A stretch of 64,000 nt of DNA from the NCBI GenBank assembly GCA_049604415.1, contig JBMYTN010000009.1:50423-114422 (forward strand), written 5' to 3'. Below are positions 1 to 7,855 of this stretch, one piece after another. The notes beneath the pieces are model-generated. The model did not search any database and was not told where the DNA came from. It saw nothing but the letters and a program-made list of their open reading frames with translations. This DNA is from JBMYTN01 sp049604415. Lineage in GTDB: Bacteria > Pseudomonadota > Alphaproteobacteria > Rhodospirillales > Rhodospirillaceae. The translations under genes and the position numbers were made by a program. Every line of letters starts with the position of its first letter. The first letter of the stretch is position 1.

Positions 1-2
1 CA

Positions 3-128
3 CCGGATGCCTCCATGCCGCCCGCAGAAGGGGTGCCATCGCCATCCGAAGCAGAGCTTGCCTCCCCCTCGTGGTTCGATCCGTTTGGCAATGCGGTCAA
101 AAAGCGGTCCTCAAATTTCGGCCAATAG
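3..128 (+). CDS. C-terminal end of an unidentified protein (5' truncated by window edge)
   Basis: A frame open from the left edge reads about 41 codons and ends at TAG 126-128. The residues are rich in Pro, Ser, Ala and Glu and end in WFDPFGNAVKKRSSNFGQ, which looks like the flexible tail of a real protein, and synonymous positions look GC-rich like the neighbours. No domain can be recognised from this fragment. An overlapping ATG frame at 7-189 is an alternative, but its Arg/Pro-rich translation looks like a shadow. The identity cannot be settled without the upstream sequence. Confidence 0.35.
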   Translation, partial: PDASMPPAEGVPSPSEAELASPSWFDPFGNAVKKRSSNFGQ

Positions 129-441
129 ATTGGCATTCCACTCTGAAGGGTTCAGCCTGCCTCGCTTAGCAAGGGGACGCAAGCGTTGATCTGCCCCCCT
201 ATCCCTTTCTCCATATAGGTTTTCCACCCAATTTCGGCAGAATTTCAACCTACTTTGTTGATAAATCCTCTGCAAAATAAAACCAAATAATCACCAATAA
301 AGCCGCAGAATAATTGACAAATTAAAAGTCAAGTGTGATTTGCATCACTGTGCTTCCAAGCGGATAATACTAGAAACAGGGAGCGTGAAGAGCTCTCACA
401 ACAGTCAAAAAAACAGAGGACGCCCTTGCGGGCACAGCAAG
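129..441. other. Intergenic region upstream of the TadE-like gene
   Basis: About 310 bases without a convincing gene. The second half (about 210-345) is strongly AT-rich against a GC-rich background, as expected for a promoter. It contains TTGACA at 314-319, with no good -10 box at 17 bases, followed by a CRP/FNR-like palindrome at 334-349. No terminator was seen for the upstream fragment. Confidence 0.5.
334..349. promoter_or_regulatory. CRP/FNR-type operator candidate
   Basis: TGTGA, six bases, TCACT: nine of ten conserved positions of the CRP consensus TGTGA-N6-TCACA, and also TGAT-N4-ATCA, the core of an FNR site. It lies about 95 bases before the chosen start of the TadE-like gene and just after a TTGACA element, so a CRP/FNR-superfamily regulator may control the pseudopilin operon. 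Prediction from sequence only. Confidence 0.4.
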
Positions 442-1083
442 ATGACACTCCCGGCCCTCCATAGCCAAATAAGGCGATTCGCATGTCTTGCGGGCAGGTC
501 TAAGATTCTGCACGCTGAAGACGGCGTGACCTCTGTGGAGTTCGCCGTGGCCGCCAGCATGCTCTCGGCGTTGCTGCTGGCTGTTGTTGAGATCGGCCTG
601 ATCATTTTGACCACGGCGCTGATGGAGGGCGGCCTGCGGGATGCGTCCCGCTTTGGCATCACCGGCCAAGGGGCCGATGAAACCGAGCGCTTGACCTTAA
701 TTCTGGAAGAGGTGGAAACGGCGACCATCGGCTTGGTCGATATGGACAATGCCGAGATCGAGATGCTGATCTACCCCTCCTTCGGCGATGTGGGACGCGG
801 CGAAAATTTCAGCGACACCAATGGCAATGGCACCCGCGATGACGGGGAGACCTATACCGATGAAAACGGCAATGGCAGCTATGACGATGATATCGGCGTT
901 GCCGGGGCTGGGACGGCGCGGGATGTGGTGGTCTATCGGATGCGTTACCCCTGGAGTTTCATGACTCCTTTGGCCGGGGACCTCATCGGCAATGAAGACG
1001 GACAGTTGATCCTGGGTGCCTCCATCGTCGTGCGCAATGAGCCCTGGGAAGACCGGCCCATTGGCGAGGGAGGTGGCGGATGA
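442..1083 (+). CDS. TadE-like pilus assembly pseudopilin
   Basis: A 213-residue TadE-family protein. After a basic N-terminus comes the prepilin-like segment EDGVTSVEFAVAASML and a hydrophobic helix (about residues 27-55); these proteins are processed like pseudopilins and help assemble the Flp/Tad pilus in the envelope. Residues 125-151 contain two Asp/Asn/Gly loops (DTNGNGTRDDGE and DENGNGSYDDD) that resemble calcium-binding EF-hand or dockerin loops. ATG 442 was chosen because it gives a normal leader and keeps the CRP/FNR-like box upstream; ATG 340 and GTG 385 are in frame but would place the start inside or just after that box. The stop overlaps the next start (ATGA at 1080), so the two genes are translationally coupled. 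Confidence 0.8.
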   Translation: MTLPALHSQIRRFACLAGRSKILHAEDGVTSVEFAVAASMLSALLLAVVEIGLIILTTALMEGGLRDASRFGITGQGADETERLTLILEEVETATIGLVDMDNAEIEMLIYPSFGDVGRGENFSDTNGNGTRDDGETYTDENGNGSYDDDIGVAGAGTARDVVVYRMRYPWSFMTPLAGDLIGNEDGQLILGASIVVRNEPWEDRPIGEGGGG

Positions 1084-1673
1084 CCGAACGTCGAGGCCTG
1101 CTCGCCCGTCTGCGCCCGCCAAAACTGCACGGTGGTTGGTTCGCCCGCCTCAGCCGCGAGGAAAAAGGCCTAGCCGCTGTGGAAATGGCCTTTGTCATCC
1201 CGGTGCTGGTGTTTTTGCTGCTTGGCGGCATTGAGATGGGCCGCCTGATCCTGATCAACCAAAAAGCCGACCGCGCAGCAGCAACCTTGGCCGATCTGAT
1301 TTCCCAATCCGAAGCGGTGTCTGAGACCTCAATCCAAGATATTTTTGAGGCCGCGACCTGGGTGTTGGAGCCCTACCCGGCCGATCCCAATGCGGCGATG
1401 ATCCTGACCTCCGTCATCGGCAATGGTGGGGCCCGGATCGCCTGGCAAAGGGCGCGCAACACCTCGCCCGGGGAAAGCCGGGTCGGTCAATCGGGTGGCG
1501 CGGCCAGCCTGCCGCCGGGCTTTGTGGTCCGGGATGGCGAGAATGTTGTGATCGCCGAGCTGTTTTACGACTATGAGCCCCTGTTCCTGCCGGACCTTGT
1601 CGGGTCCCGGGTGTTAAGCAAGTCTTCCTATTTTCGCCCTCGCTTTGCTATCTTAGATACAGTTCTTCGCTAA
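1080..1673 (+). CDS. TadE/TadF-like pilus assembly pseudopilin
   Basis: A 197-residue second TadE-family protein. A basic N-terminus of about 30 residues leads into REEKGLAAVEMAFVIPVLVF, the typical G/xxxxE prepilin-like motif followed by one transmembrane helix, then a periplasmic domain of about 140 residues. Its start overlaps the stop of the preceding TadE-like gene by four bases, and the oxygenase gene follows after 14 bases, so the three form one operon. It is probably a minor pseudopilin of the Tad pilus encoded further right; whether it is TadE or TadF in the classical sense cannot be told from sequence alone. Confidence 0.8.
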   Translation: MTERRGLLARLRPPKLHGGWFARLSREEKGLAAVEMAFVIPVLVFLLLGGIEMGRLILINQKADRAAATLADLISQSEAVSETSIQDIFEAATWVLEPYPADPNAAMILTSVIGNGGARIAWQRARNTSPGESRVGQSGGAASLPPGFVVRDGENVVIAELFYDYEPLFLPDLVGSRVLSKSSYFRPRFAILDTVLR

Positions 1674-1687
1674 AGGGGGTCCTGACT

Positions 1688-2437
1688 GTGGACGTGACCG
1701 TCTTTGACCGTGCCGATCCAAGCCAGATCCAAAGCCACCCCTTCCCCCATTTGGTTGTTGAAAACGCCCTGCCCGATCCGGTTTTTGCCGCCTTGCAGGC
1801 AACCTTGCCGCCGCCACCAACAGCACCTCCCTCCACGCCCAATCAGCGCAGCGTCCTGCCCGCCTGGATGATCTGCGACTTGCCGCATTTTGACCCGGCT
1901 TGGCGGGCTTTTGCCCAACGCCACACCGCTCCGGATATTTTGGGCAAAGTGCGATCCCTGTTTGGGTTCCACTGGCCAAACTGGCTTGGGGAACCGCCCG
2001 AAGACCCCACGGCCTATGGCCGATTGCGCATGGAGGACCAGAGCAGCCGGACGGTCAGCCAGGATTGCCGCTTGGAGTGCATCACTCCCAGCGGTGAAAC
2101 AGCGGGCGGCAGCCATCGCCGCGCCCATTTGGACAGCGCCAATCGCTACTTTTCTGCCCTGCTGTATTTTCGCGATCCGGAAGACCGCTCCGAAGGCGGC
2201 GGCTTGGATCTGTTTGCTTGGAAACCGAGCCATCCCGGCCCGACCGAGAACGCCTACGCCGCCGAAATCCCGGCAGATCATGTGGAGCGGGTTCTCACCG
2301 TACCCAATCGCTCCAACACATTGGTGGTGTTCCCCAATGGGCCGAGCGCGCTGCATGGCGCGGAGCCACGCGGCCCCAGCCCTTGCTGGCGGCGCTATGT
2401 CTTCATTACGGCGGAAACTTCAGATGCTCTCTTTTAG
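1688..2437 (+). CDS. 2-oxoglutarate/Fe(II)-dependent oxygenase
   Basis: A 249-residue protein with the signature of 2OG-Fe(II) dioxygenases: H147-x-D149 in RRAHLDSANRYFSALLYFR, distal H223 in SALHGAEPRG, and R235/R236 as candidate ligand for the 2-oxoglutarate carboxylate before the final strand RYVFIT. No signal peptide, so cytoplasmic. It starts with GTG only 14 bases after the second pseudopilin gene, which suggests co-transcription. The family includes prolyl and other residue hydroxylases; the substrate is unknown. Hydroxylation of a pilus component is an inference from position only. An inverted-repeat terminator follows. Confidence 0.75.
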   Translation: MDVTVFDRADPSQIQSHPFPHLVVENALPDPVFAALQATLPPPPTAPPSTPNQRSVLPAWMICDLPHFDPAWRAFAQRHTAPDILGKVRSLFGFHWPNWLGEPPEDPTAYGRLRMEDQSSRTVSQDCRLECITPSGETAGGSHRRAHLDSANRYFSALLYFRDPEDRSEGGGLDLFAWKPSHPGPTENAYAAEIPADHVERVLTVPNRSNTLVVFPNGPSALHGAEPRGPSPCWRRYVFITAETSDALF

Positions 2438-2557
2438 AATGCAGTCATAGATTACGTTTCTCGCAATTATTTTTATGAGCACCGATCACATCCCAGTTTA
2501 ACGTTAACGCTCTGAGCAGCCTTTCCTCCTCTTGCGCAAATGAGATCCACGAAAAGG

Positions 2558-2598
2558 AAACCCCTGAGCCAGCGTCAAAACGCGCGGCTCAGGGGTTT
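2558..2598. terminator. Bidirectional rho-independent terminator
   Basis: A perfect 13-base inverted repeat (aaacccctgagcc at 2558-2570 and ggctcaggggttt at 2586-2598) with a 15-base loop. It lies between the convergent oxygenase gene (end 2437) and the DUF3501 gene (end 2643), with short T-rich ends on both strands, and probably ends transcription from both sides. Confidence 0.75.
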
Positions 2599-2642
2599 GT
2601 CAGATGACTAAGCCGCGAAGGCGACGGGTGGGTATGGCCGCC

Positions 2643-3242
2643 CTAAAGATCCTTGGCCAGGGACTCCCGCATGGCTTCGGTCAGGATTGCCATATGGCCA
2701 TAATTCGGATGGGCAATCGCCGCTACAATCCGGGCACCGGGCTGGCGGAACGCCATCACCTGCTCCGGGGTAAAGTGGAAATGCAGGAAATGGACCGAGG
2801 AGGTTTTGCCATCCGGGGTGGTGCGGTCAATATCCCGCTCCCAGCTGGCCTTGACCTGCTGGTCGCCGAAATCCAGGGAAATGTGCTCCTCGATGCCGCC
2901 CAACTGAGCCAGGAATTTGGCCCGGCGGATCGGGTCTTCCATTTCCAGCATCAAAGTGGCCACCAGCTCATTGCCCTTGGGGATCAACGGGTTATAGGCC
3001 ATCAACTCATCAAGCACCTGCTCGTCGCCACCGCGCTCGGTGAACAACATTTCATGCACCTGATAGAGCATGGTCTCGAAGCTCTCAAAATGCAGGGTCG
3101 CATTGGGGCCAACCTGCAGACGCCGGTCTTTTTTCAGCGCCACCATCTCGGTCCGGCGGGCCTTGCGTTCCTGGCCATAGACATCCATCGGCAGGATGTC
3201 GCCCTTATCGATTGCGCGTTTCATGCTTGTCATTGCCGTCAT
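2643..3242 (-). CDS. DUF3501 family protein
   Basis: A 199-residue soluble protein that matches the DUF3501 family, recognised from the central stretch ATLHFESFETMLYQVHEML, the ELMAYNPLIPKGNEL segment and the HFLHFHFTPEQV segment with clustered histidines. No signal peptide. Function unknown. Its ATG overlaps the stop of the Fe-S protein gene (ATGA), and DUF3501 genes are often found next to rubrerythrin and heterodisulfide-reductase-like genes, so it is probably a third component of that redox unit. The in-frame methionines 4 and 7 are alternative starts. Confidence 0.8.
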   Translation of the reverse strand: MTAMTSMKRAIDKGDILPMDVYGQERKARRTEMVALKKDRRLQVGPNATLHFESFETMLYQVHEMLFTERGGDEQVLDELMAYNPLIPKGNELVATLMLEMEDPIRRAKFLAQLGGIEEHISLDFGDQQVKASWERDIDRTTPDGKTSSVHFLHFHFTPEQVMAFRQPGARIVAAIAHPNYGHMAILTEAMRESLAKDL

Positions 3243-4606
3243 TTGTTGATCTCCACCAGTCCATAGGCCTTAGCCAACAGCTCAATGGGATGGACCCCTT
3301 CCTTGAGATCCGCCACCGAGCCGCCTTCAGCCTCGATGCCTTGCAACACATGTTCCCGGGCCAAGGGGCATTCGCTGACCAAATAGGTCGGGGCCGCCTT
3401 GATCGCTTGCTTGGCCACCGGCTTGACCATCTTCATGGCCACCGGGAAGTTTTCCTGCTTCACACCCCAGGACCCGCCATGGCCCGAGCAGCGCTCAATG
3501 GGCTTGACCTTGGTCTTCGGGATCAGGCGCAGCAGTTCCGTGGCCTTTTGGCCCATATTCTGCGCTCGGCTATGGCAGGAGATATGGACCGAGATGTCGC
3601 CATCCAGCGGCTCCAGACCCTCGGCCATGCCCTCCTTCTTGGCGATGCCGACGATATATTCGCTGACATCGAAGGATGCTTTCGCCAATCGCTCTACGGA
3701 CGGATCGTCGGGCACAATCAGCGGCCATTCGAATTTCAGCATCAGGGCACAGGATGGGACCATGGCGACAATGTCCCAGCCATCCTCAACATAGGGACCC
3801 AAAGTCGCGGCAACGGATCTGGCCTTGCCAGCCACCCGGCCCAGATCGCCATGCTCCAATTGCGGCATGCCACAGCATTCCGGATGCAGGACTTTGGTTT
3901 CCACGCCGTTCCTGGCCAAGACCTCAAGGGCCGCCATGCCAATCTCCGGCCGGTTCCAGTTGGAAAAACAGGTGGCGTAAATCACCGCCTTGCGGCCGTA
4001 GGCCGGGGCGTCCTTGTTGACCACCGGGGCCCCGCCATTGGCCTCTCGGGCCTCAACCGCCTTGGTGAGCGGCTTGTCAGCAAATTTCGGCAGATCCGCA
4101 TCCGGGTGAATGCCCGCCGTGGCCTTCATCACCGGACGGGTCAAACCATTGTCCCGCTTGGTAGCCCAATTGGCTAGGCCGGACAGGCCGGTGCCGAGCT
4201 TGCCATTGCGGTCGGTCTCGGTCAGTTGCTTGTCGATAAAGCCGACCTCACCCTTGCGGGCCTCGACAGCCCGGTAGCGCAGCATCAGATGCGGAAAATC
4301 CAGGTTGAATTCATGCGGCGGCACATAGGGGCATTTGGTAAGGAAGCACATGTCACAGAGCGTGCAGGCGTCGACCACCGGCTTGAAATCTTTCGATTCC
4401 ACCGTATCCAGCTCGCCTGACGGGGCTTCGTCGATCAGATCAAACAGGCGGGGGAAGGAGTCGCAGAGATTAAAGCAGCGCCGACAGCCATGGCAGATGT
4501 CAAACACCCGGCGCAGCTCCGCATCCAAAGCGGTTTCGTCGTAAAATTCCGGATTGTTCCAATCGATTGGATGGCGAATCGGCGCATCCAGGCTGCCTTC
4601 ACGCAT
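3239..4606 (-). CDS. Heterodisulfide reductase-related Fe-S oxidoreductase
   Basis: About 455 residues. Two cubane cluster motifs near the N-terminus: C38-x2-C41-x2-C44-x3-C48 in CHGCRRCFNLCDSF and C81-x2-C84-x2-C87-x4-C92 in CTLCDMCFLTKCPY. The C-terminal half has two CCG-type domains, with HPECCGMPQLEHGD and ERCSGHGGSWG, as in GlpC and HdrB/HdrD subunits that bind a non-cubane Fe-S centre or heme. It is probably a soluble electron carrier or thiol/disulfide-type oxidoreductase serving rubrerythrin. ATG 4606 was chosen because GGGAG lies six bases upstream; an in-frame TTG at 4630 would be longer. It lies downstream of rubrerythrin, separated by a terminator. Confidence 0.85.
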   Translation of the reverse strand: MREGSLDAPIRHPIDWNNPEFYDETALDAELRRVFDICHGCRRCFNLCDSFPRLFDLIDEAPSGELDTVESKDFKPVVDACTLCDMCFLTKCPYVPPHEFNLDFPHLMLRYRAVEARKGEVGFIDKQLTETDRNGKLGTGLSGLANWATKRDNGLTRPVMKATAGIHPDADLPKFADKPLTKAVEAREANGGAPVVNKDAPAYGRKAVIYATCFSNWNRPEIGMAALEVLARNGVETKVLHPECCGMPQLEHGDLGRVAGKARSVAATLGPYVEDGWDIVAMVPSCALMLKFEWPLIVPDDPSVERLAKASFDVSEYIVGIAKKEGMAEGLEPLDGDISVHISCHSRAQNMGQKATELLRLIPKTKVKPIERCSGHGGSWGVKQENFPVAMKMVKPVAKQAIKAAPTYLVSECPLAREHVLQGIEAEGGSVADLKEGVHPIELLAKAYGLVEINK

Positions 4607-4670
4607 GGGGCACTCCCAAAAATCGGTCAAAAAAAGCAGATTTGCGGCAGAGATATTCGCAAGAATGAAT

Positions 4671-4711
4671 AAAAAGCGGAGTCGGCATGACGCTTAAGGA
4701 GCCGACTCCGC
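4671..4711 (-). terminator. Rho-independent terminator after rubrerythrin gene
   Basis: An 11-base inverted repeat (gcggagtcggc 4676-4686, gccgactccgc 4701-4711). On the minus strand it is followed by TTTTT, as expected of a terminator just downstream of the rubrerythrin stop. It lies between rubrerythrin and the Fe-S protein, so the latter may depend on read-through or its own promoter. Confidence 0.75.
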
Positions 4712-4730
4712 CTTTTACCGAACCGAAGCC

Positions 4731-5150
4731 TTAGGCGACTTCGTCCAGGGCACGCTGGAAGCGACCAGCGTGGGATTTTTCGGCCTTGGCCAGGGTTTCG
4801 AACCAATCAGCGATTTCGTCGAAGCCTTCATCGCGGGCGGTCTTGGCCATGCCCGGATACATGTCGGTGTATTCGTGGGTTTCACCGGCAATGGCAGCCT
4901 TCAGATTGGCTTCCGTGTCGCCAATCGGCAGACCGGTGGCCGGATCACCGGCTTCTTCCAAGAACTCCAGATGGCCATGGGCGTGGCCGGTTTCGCCTTC
5001 GGCGGTGGAGCGGAACACAGCCGCCACATCCGGCAGACCTTCAACATCGGCCTTTTGGGCGAAATACAGGTAGCGGCGGTTGGCTTGGCTTTCGCCAGCA
5101 AACGCGTCTTTCAGGTTCTCTTCGGTCTTCGAACCCTTCAGGTCAGCCAT
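4731..5150 (-). CDS. Rubrerythrin (diiron domain only)
   Basis: A 139-residue rubrerythrin. Candidate diiron ligands are E20, E53 with H56 (EGETGH), E90/E93 (GETHEY) and E124 with H127 (AEKSH), spaced as in the four-helix ferritin-like domain. The C-terminal rubredoxin domain of classical rubrerythrins is absent, so electrons must come from another protein, plausibly the adjacent Fe-S oxidoreductase. Role: cytoplasmic peroxide reduction. It is divergent from oxyR, and an OxyR-like box lies in the shared promoter region, which fits peroxide induction. Confidence 0.9.
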   Translation of the reverse strand: MADLKGSKTEENLKDAFAGESQANRRYLYFAQKADVEGLPDVAAVFRSTAEGETGHAHGHLEFLEEAGDPATGLPIGDTEANLKAAIAGETHEYTDMYPGMAKTARDEGFDEIADWFETLAKAEKSHAGRFQRALDEVA

Positions 5151-5289
5151 GAAATCCTCCAGAAATCAGATTGAGTGGTTGATAGATTGGGGAATCTTGC
5201 TATCGGCGATTGGCCAAACCAAACCGTTACAGTCGGAGAGGCCGCCCACTGATCAACCAAAAGGTAGCATCGGACTTGCTATAGATACA

Positions 5290-5326
5290 ATGAATTCTAG
5301 GTATATGAGTGATAGGCCAAACCTAT
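5290..5326. promoter_or_regulatory. OxyR binding site candidate
   Basis: The spacing of the OxyR consensus (ATAG-N7-CTAT-N7-ATAG-N7-CTAT) is met by ATGA 5290-5293, GTAT 5301-5304, ATAG 5312-5315 and CTAT 5323-5326; the right-hand pair is perfect and the left-hand pair degenerate. It sits 36 bases before oxyR and about 140 bases from the rubrerythrin start, in the shared divergent promoter region. Confidence 0.55.
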
Positions 5327-5361
5327 CTTAGAGACCGACAGGCCCGATTGGAGGCCCGCTT

Positions 5362-6267
5362 ATGTCACCGACCCTCAAGCAATTGCGCTATTTGGTGGCC
5401 GTTGCCGACAGCTTAAGTTTCAGCAAGGCCGCCGCGCAGTGCTGCGTCTCGCAACCGACCTTAAGTGCTGCCATGGCGGAGCTGGAAGCCCAGCTTGGCC
5501 TTGTCCTGTTTGAACGCTCCCGCCGCCATGTCCGGCCCACGGATAATGGGGCGGATCTGGCCAATCGAGCCAGGCGAATCTTAGGCGAGGTCTCAGGCTT
5601 CATTGAAGCCGCAGACCGGCTGCGCAATGCCCCGGCCGGGCCGCTGAAGCTGGGGGTGATCCCGACCATTGCCCCCTATCTGTTGCCCCGGTTGCTCACA
5701 GTGATGCGGGAGTCCTATCCGGATATCCGGCTGCAATTGCGCGAAGAAAAAACCGGCACTTTGTTGGAGGATCTGGCCGCCGGACGCTGTGACTTGTTGG
5801 TGCTCGCCCTGCCCTATGACGCCCCGCAAACCGAACAGGCGGTGTTTTTGGATGACCCGTTTTGGGCCGCCTGCCCGCCCGGTCATGCCTTGGAATTTGC
5901 CCAGCAGGTCAGCCCAGAAGCCTTGGATCCCACAGAGCTTCTCTTGCTGGAGGACGGCCATTGCCTGCGCGACCATGCACTGGATGCCTGTGGCCTGCGC
6001 ACCGCTCCGGACCAGCGCGATGATGTCCAAGGCACCAGCCTGCCGACCCTGATCCATATGGTCGCTGAGGGCTGGGGCATCACTTTGCTGCCGGATATGG
6101 CGGTCAAGGATCGGTTCATTGATGGGTTCTCGGTGGTCACCCGCCCCATGGCCGAGGGCACTCCGGTGCGCCAAATCGGGCTGGTTTGGCGGGCCACCTC
6201 CGGCCATGGCGGGCTGTATCGCGAGATGGCCGACACTTTAAAAAAAGACTTAAACGTTACCGGCTAA
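5362..6267 (+). CDS. oxyR: Hydrogen peroxide-sensing LysR regulator OxyR
   Basis: A 301-residue LysR-family regulator with an N-terminal winged helix (residues 3-60, MSPTLKQLRYLVAVADSLSF) and an OxyR-type effector domain. The redox cysteines are C201 and C210 in LEDGHCLRDHALDACGL, with the same nine-residue spacing as C199/C208 of E. coli OxyR. A GGAGG ribosome site precedes ATG 5362. It is transcribed divergently from rubrerythrin with an OxyR-like box between them. Its 3' end overlaps the stop of the convergent TadG-like gene by 11 bases. Confidence 0.92.
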   Translation: MSPTLKQLRYLVAVADSLSFSKAAAQCCVSQPTLSAAMAELEAQLGLVLFERSRRHVRPTDNGADLANRARRILGEVSGFIEAADRLRNAPAGPLKLGVIPTIAPYLLPRLLTVMRESYPDIRLQLREEKTGTLLEDLAAGRCDLLVLALPYDAPQTEQAVFLDDPFWAACPPGHALEFAQQVSPEALDPTELLLLEDGHCLRDHALDACGLRTAPDQRDDVQGTSLPTLIHMVAEGWGITLLPDMAVKDRFIDGFSVVTRPMAEGTPVRQIGLVWRATSGHGGLYREMADTLKKDLNVTG

Positions 6268-7855
6268 GCCGAAGTTCAGAAAGGTGATTTGCGACTTCGC
6301 GGAACACGGAGCGCAGAGCATCCCGGTCCGGTGCATAGTGGTAATAAGGTGAGCCTTCCTCGCTGGCAACATCACGCATCAGATTGGCCAGAGCGCCGCT
6401 GCCATTGGCGAATTGGATGGCATAGATCTCCACACCGGAGGCCTTAATGCTGTCGGCCACCAACAGCAACCGCTCATTCATTTCATCATTGCCGCGATAG
6501 CCCAAGCCCCACACGCCCTTATAGCCATCGCCGGACCCGGCATAGTTTTCACCGTCGGTCAGCAGCACGATGGCCTGGACGCGGTCATAATCCGGATCGG
6601 CCACGGCCTGGTCAAAGGGGGCTTCCGGAGACACCACTTCCCACCCCCAGGCCAGGCCGAGCGGAATATTGGTTGTGCCATTGGGCGAGGTCAGGCTGTC
6701 AATGGCGGCAATCACTTGGGACTTTTGATTGGTTAAGGGGGTGATGCCCTCGCTCAGGCAGCGCTGGCATTCATTGCCATCCACCGCCAGTGTGCACCGA
6801 CCCCAGCCGCTGACCGGTTCGCCTTCCGGTCCCACAGGCTCATAGGCTGGCCAATCGGTGGTGCCCGCCGTGGTCGCCCCCATCAACATATCGGCATCAT
6901 TGGTATCGACGCCGTCATCGGTATAGCGGTTATAGACACAGCCATCCCAATCATCATCGGGCTCCGACAGGAACGGCACCGGAGAGTTGCTGGCATACCA
7001 GACCTGGGACTGCACCGCCCCGGTCAACGGATTGACAAAGGTCGGACTTGGCTCTGCACGATTTTCCCAATGGTAATAATCACTTCCGTCCAAAGTGACA
7101 TTGACCTTGGCTGACCAGGGCACCACCCCGACATTGAGGAAATCCTTCGCCGCATGGCTGCCAAACAGAATATCGACCAGATCCTTGGCCGCCGTCCGTG
7201 CCGCAGAAATCCGGCTGCCGCCGCCTGAAGCGCTGTTGCGCATGGAGCCGGACATGTCGATGGCCAGGACCAGATCCAATGCGGTCATGCGCCGGGTGAC
7301 TTCGGCCTCGGCAGAAACGGACAGGCTGTCCATACCAAACAGGGCCATGAAGGTGGTGGGGATCTCGGCCCCGGCTGAGACGGTCAGGGTTTCGGCGATC
7401 TCATCGGCAACAATAATCGGTCCGTTGACAGTCGCATTCATATAGCCCGGCGGAAAATTCGCGCCGAAATACATCCGCACATCGGCGTCGCGATGGTCTT
7501 CAAAATAGGCCCAGCCGCCCGCCAGGGCCGCCGCATCAATGGCCGAGGACAGGCGTGACTTGACGATATAGCCCCGGGCCGCATCGGTGGCGATGCCAAT
7601 AAAGCCGACCAGTGGGATGGCTGCCGCCGCCACCAAAACCAAAACTGTGCCCCGGGTTTCCCGGGCCAGATCGGACAGCAAGCCGCCCCCAGCTTCGGAA
7701 ACTCCGCTCTTCGGAGCGGCCGGTTTGGAGCGCCGCCGCAGCAGGCGTGCCCAGGGTAGAAGCCGGGCCGGGCCACCAGTGTCCTGCATCTGCAGGTCGG
7801 CTTCGCCCTCAGTTTCTCCAGTTTTTTCTTTGGCTTTACTGCTTTGGCCGATCAT
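6257..7855 (-). CDS. tadG: TadG-like pilus assembly protein with VWA domain
   Basis: About 532 residues. An N-terminal cytoplasmic stretch leads to a transmembrane segment (about residues 70-90, TVLVLVAAAAIPLVGFIGIA) typical of the TadE/TadG N-terminal domain (Flp pilus-assembly TadG-like), followed by SRLSSAIDAAALAGG. From about residue 192 there is a von Willebrand factor A domain with an intact MIDAS start (D200-x-S202-x-S204 in AIDMSGSM) and LLTDGENY. ATG 7855 was chosen because GGTGGA lies seven bases upstream; an in-frame start at 7951 would add about 32 residues of poor coding quality. It is divergent from flp and convergent with oxyR. Confidence 0.85.
   Translation of the reverse strand: MIGQSSKAKEKTGETEGEADLQMQDTGGPARLLPWARLLRRRSKPAAPKSGVSEAGGGLLSDLARETRGTVLVLVAAAAIPLVGFIGIATDAARGYIVKSRLSSAIDAAALAGGWAYFEDHRDADVRMYFGANFPPGYMNATVNGPIIVADEIAETLTVSAGAEIPTTFMALFGMDSLSVSAEAEVTRRMTALDLVLAIDMSGSMRNSASGGGSRISAARTAAKDLVDILFGSHAAKDFLNVGVVPWSAKVNVTLDGSDYYHWENRAEPSPTFVNPLTGAVQSQVWYASNSPVPFLSEPDDDWDGCVYNRYTDDGVDTNDADMLMGATTAGTTDWPAYEPVGPEGEPVSGWGRCTLAVDGNECQRCLSEGITPLTNQKSQVIAAIDSLTSPNGTTNIPLGLAWGWEVVSPEAPFDQAVADPDYDRVQAIVLLTDGENYAGSGDGYKGVWGLGYRGNDEMNERLLLVADSIKASGVEIYAIQFANGSGALANLMRDVASEEGSPYYHYAPDRDALRSVFREVANHLSELRLSR

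Noticed and set aside
7..189. 60-codon ATG frame at the left edge
   Set aside because: Arg/Pro/Ser-rich; the other frame that ends at 126-128 gives a more protein-like C-terminus.
3212..4177. 321-codon plus-strand frame opposite the Hdr-like gene
   Set aside because: The minus frame has two intact Fe-S cluster motifs; the plus frame is a His/Gln/Arg-rich shadow.
5182..5203. A second OxyR box (GATAG ... CTATC)
   Set aside because: The half-sites are 14 bases apart rather than seven, so the spacing does not fit the consensus.
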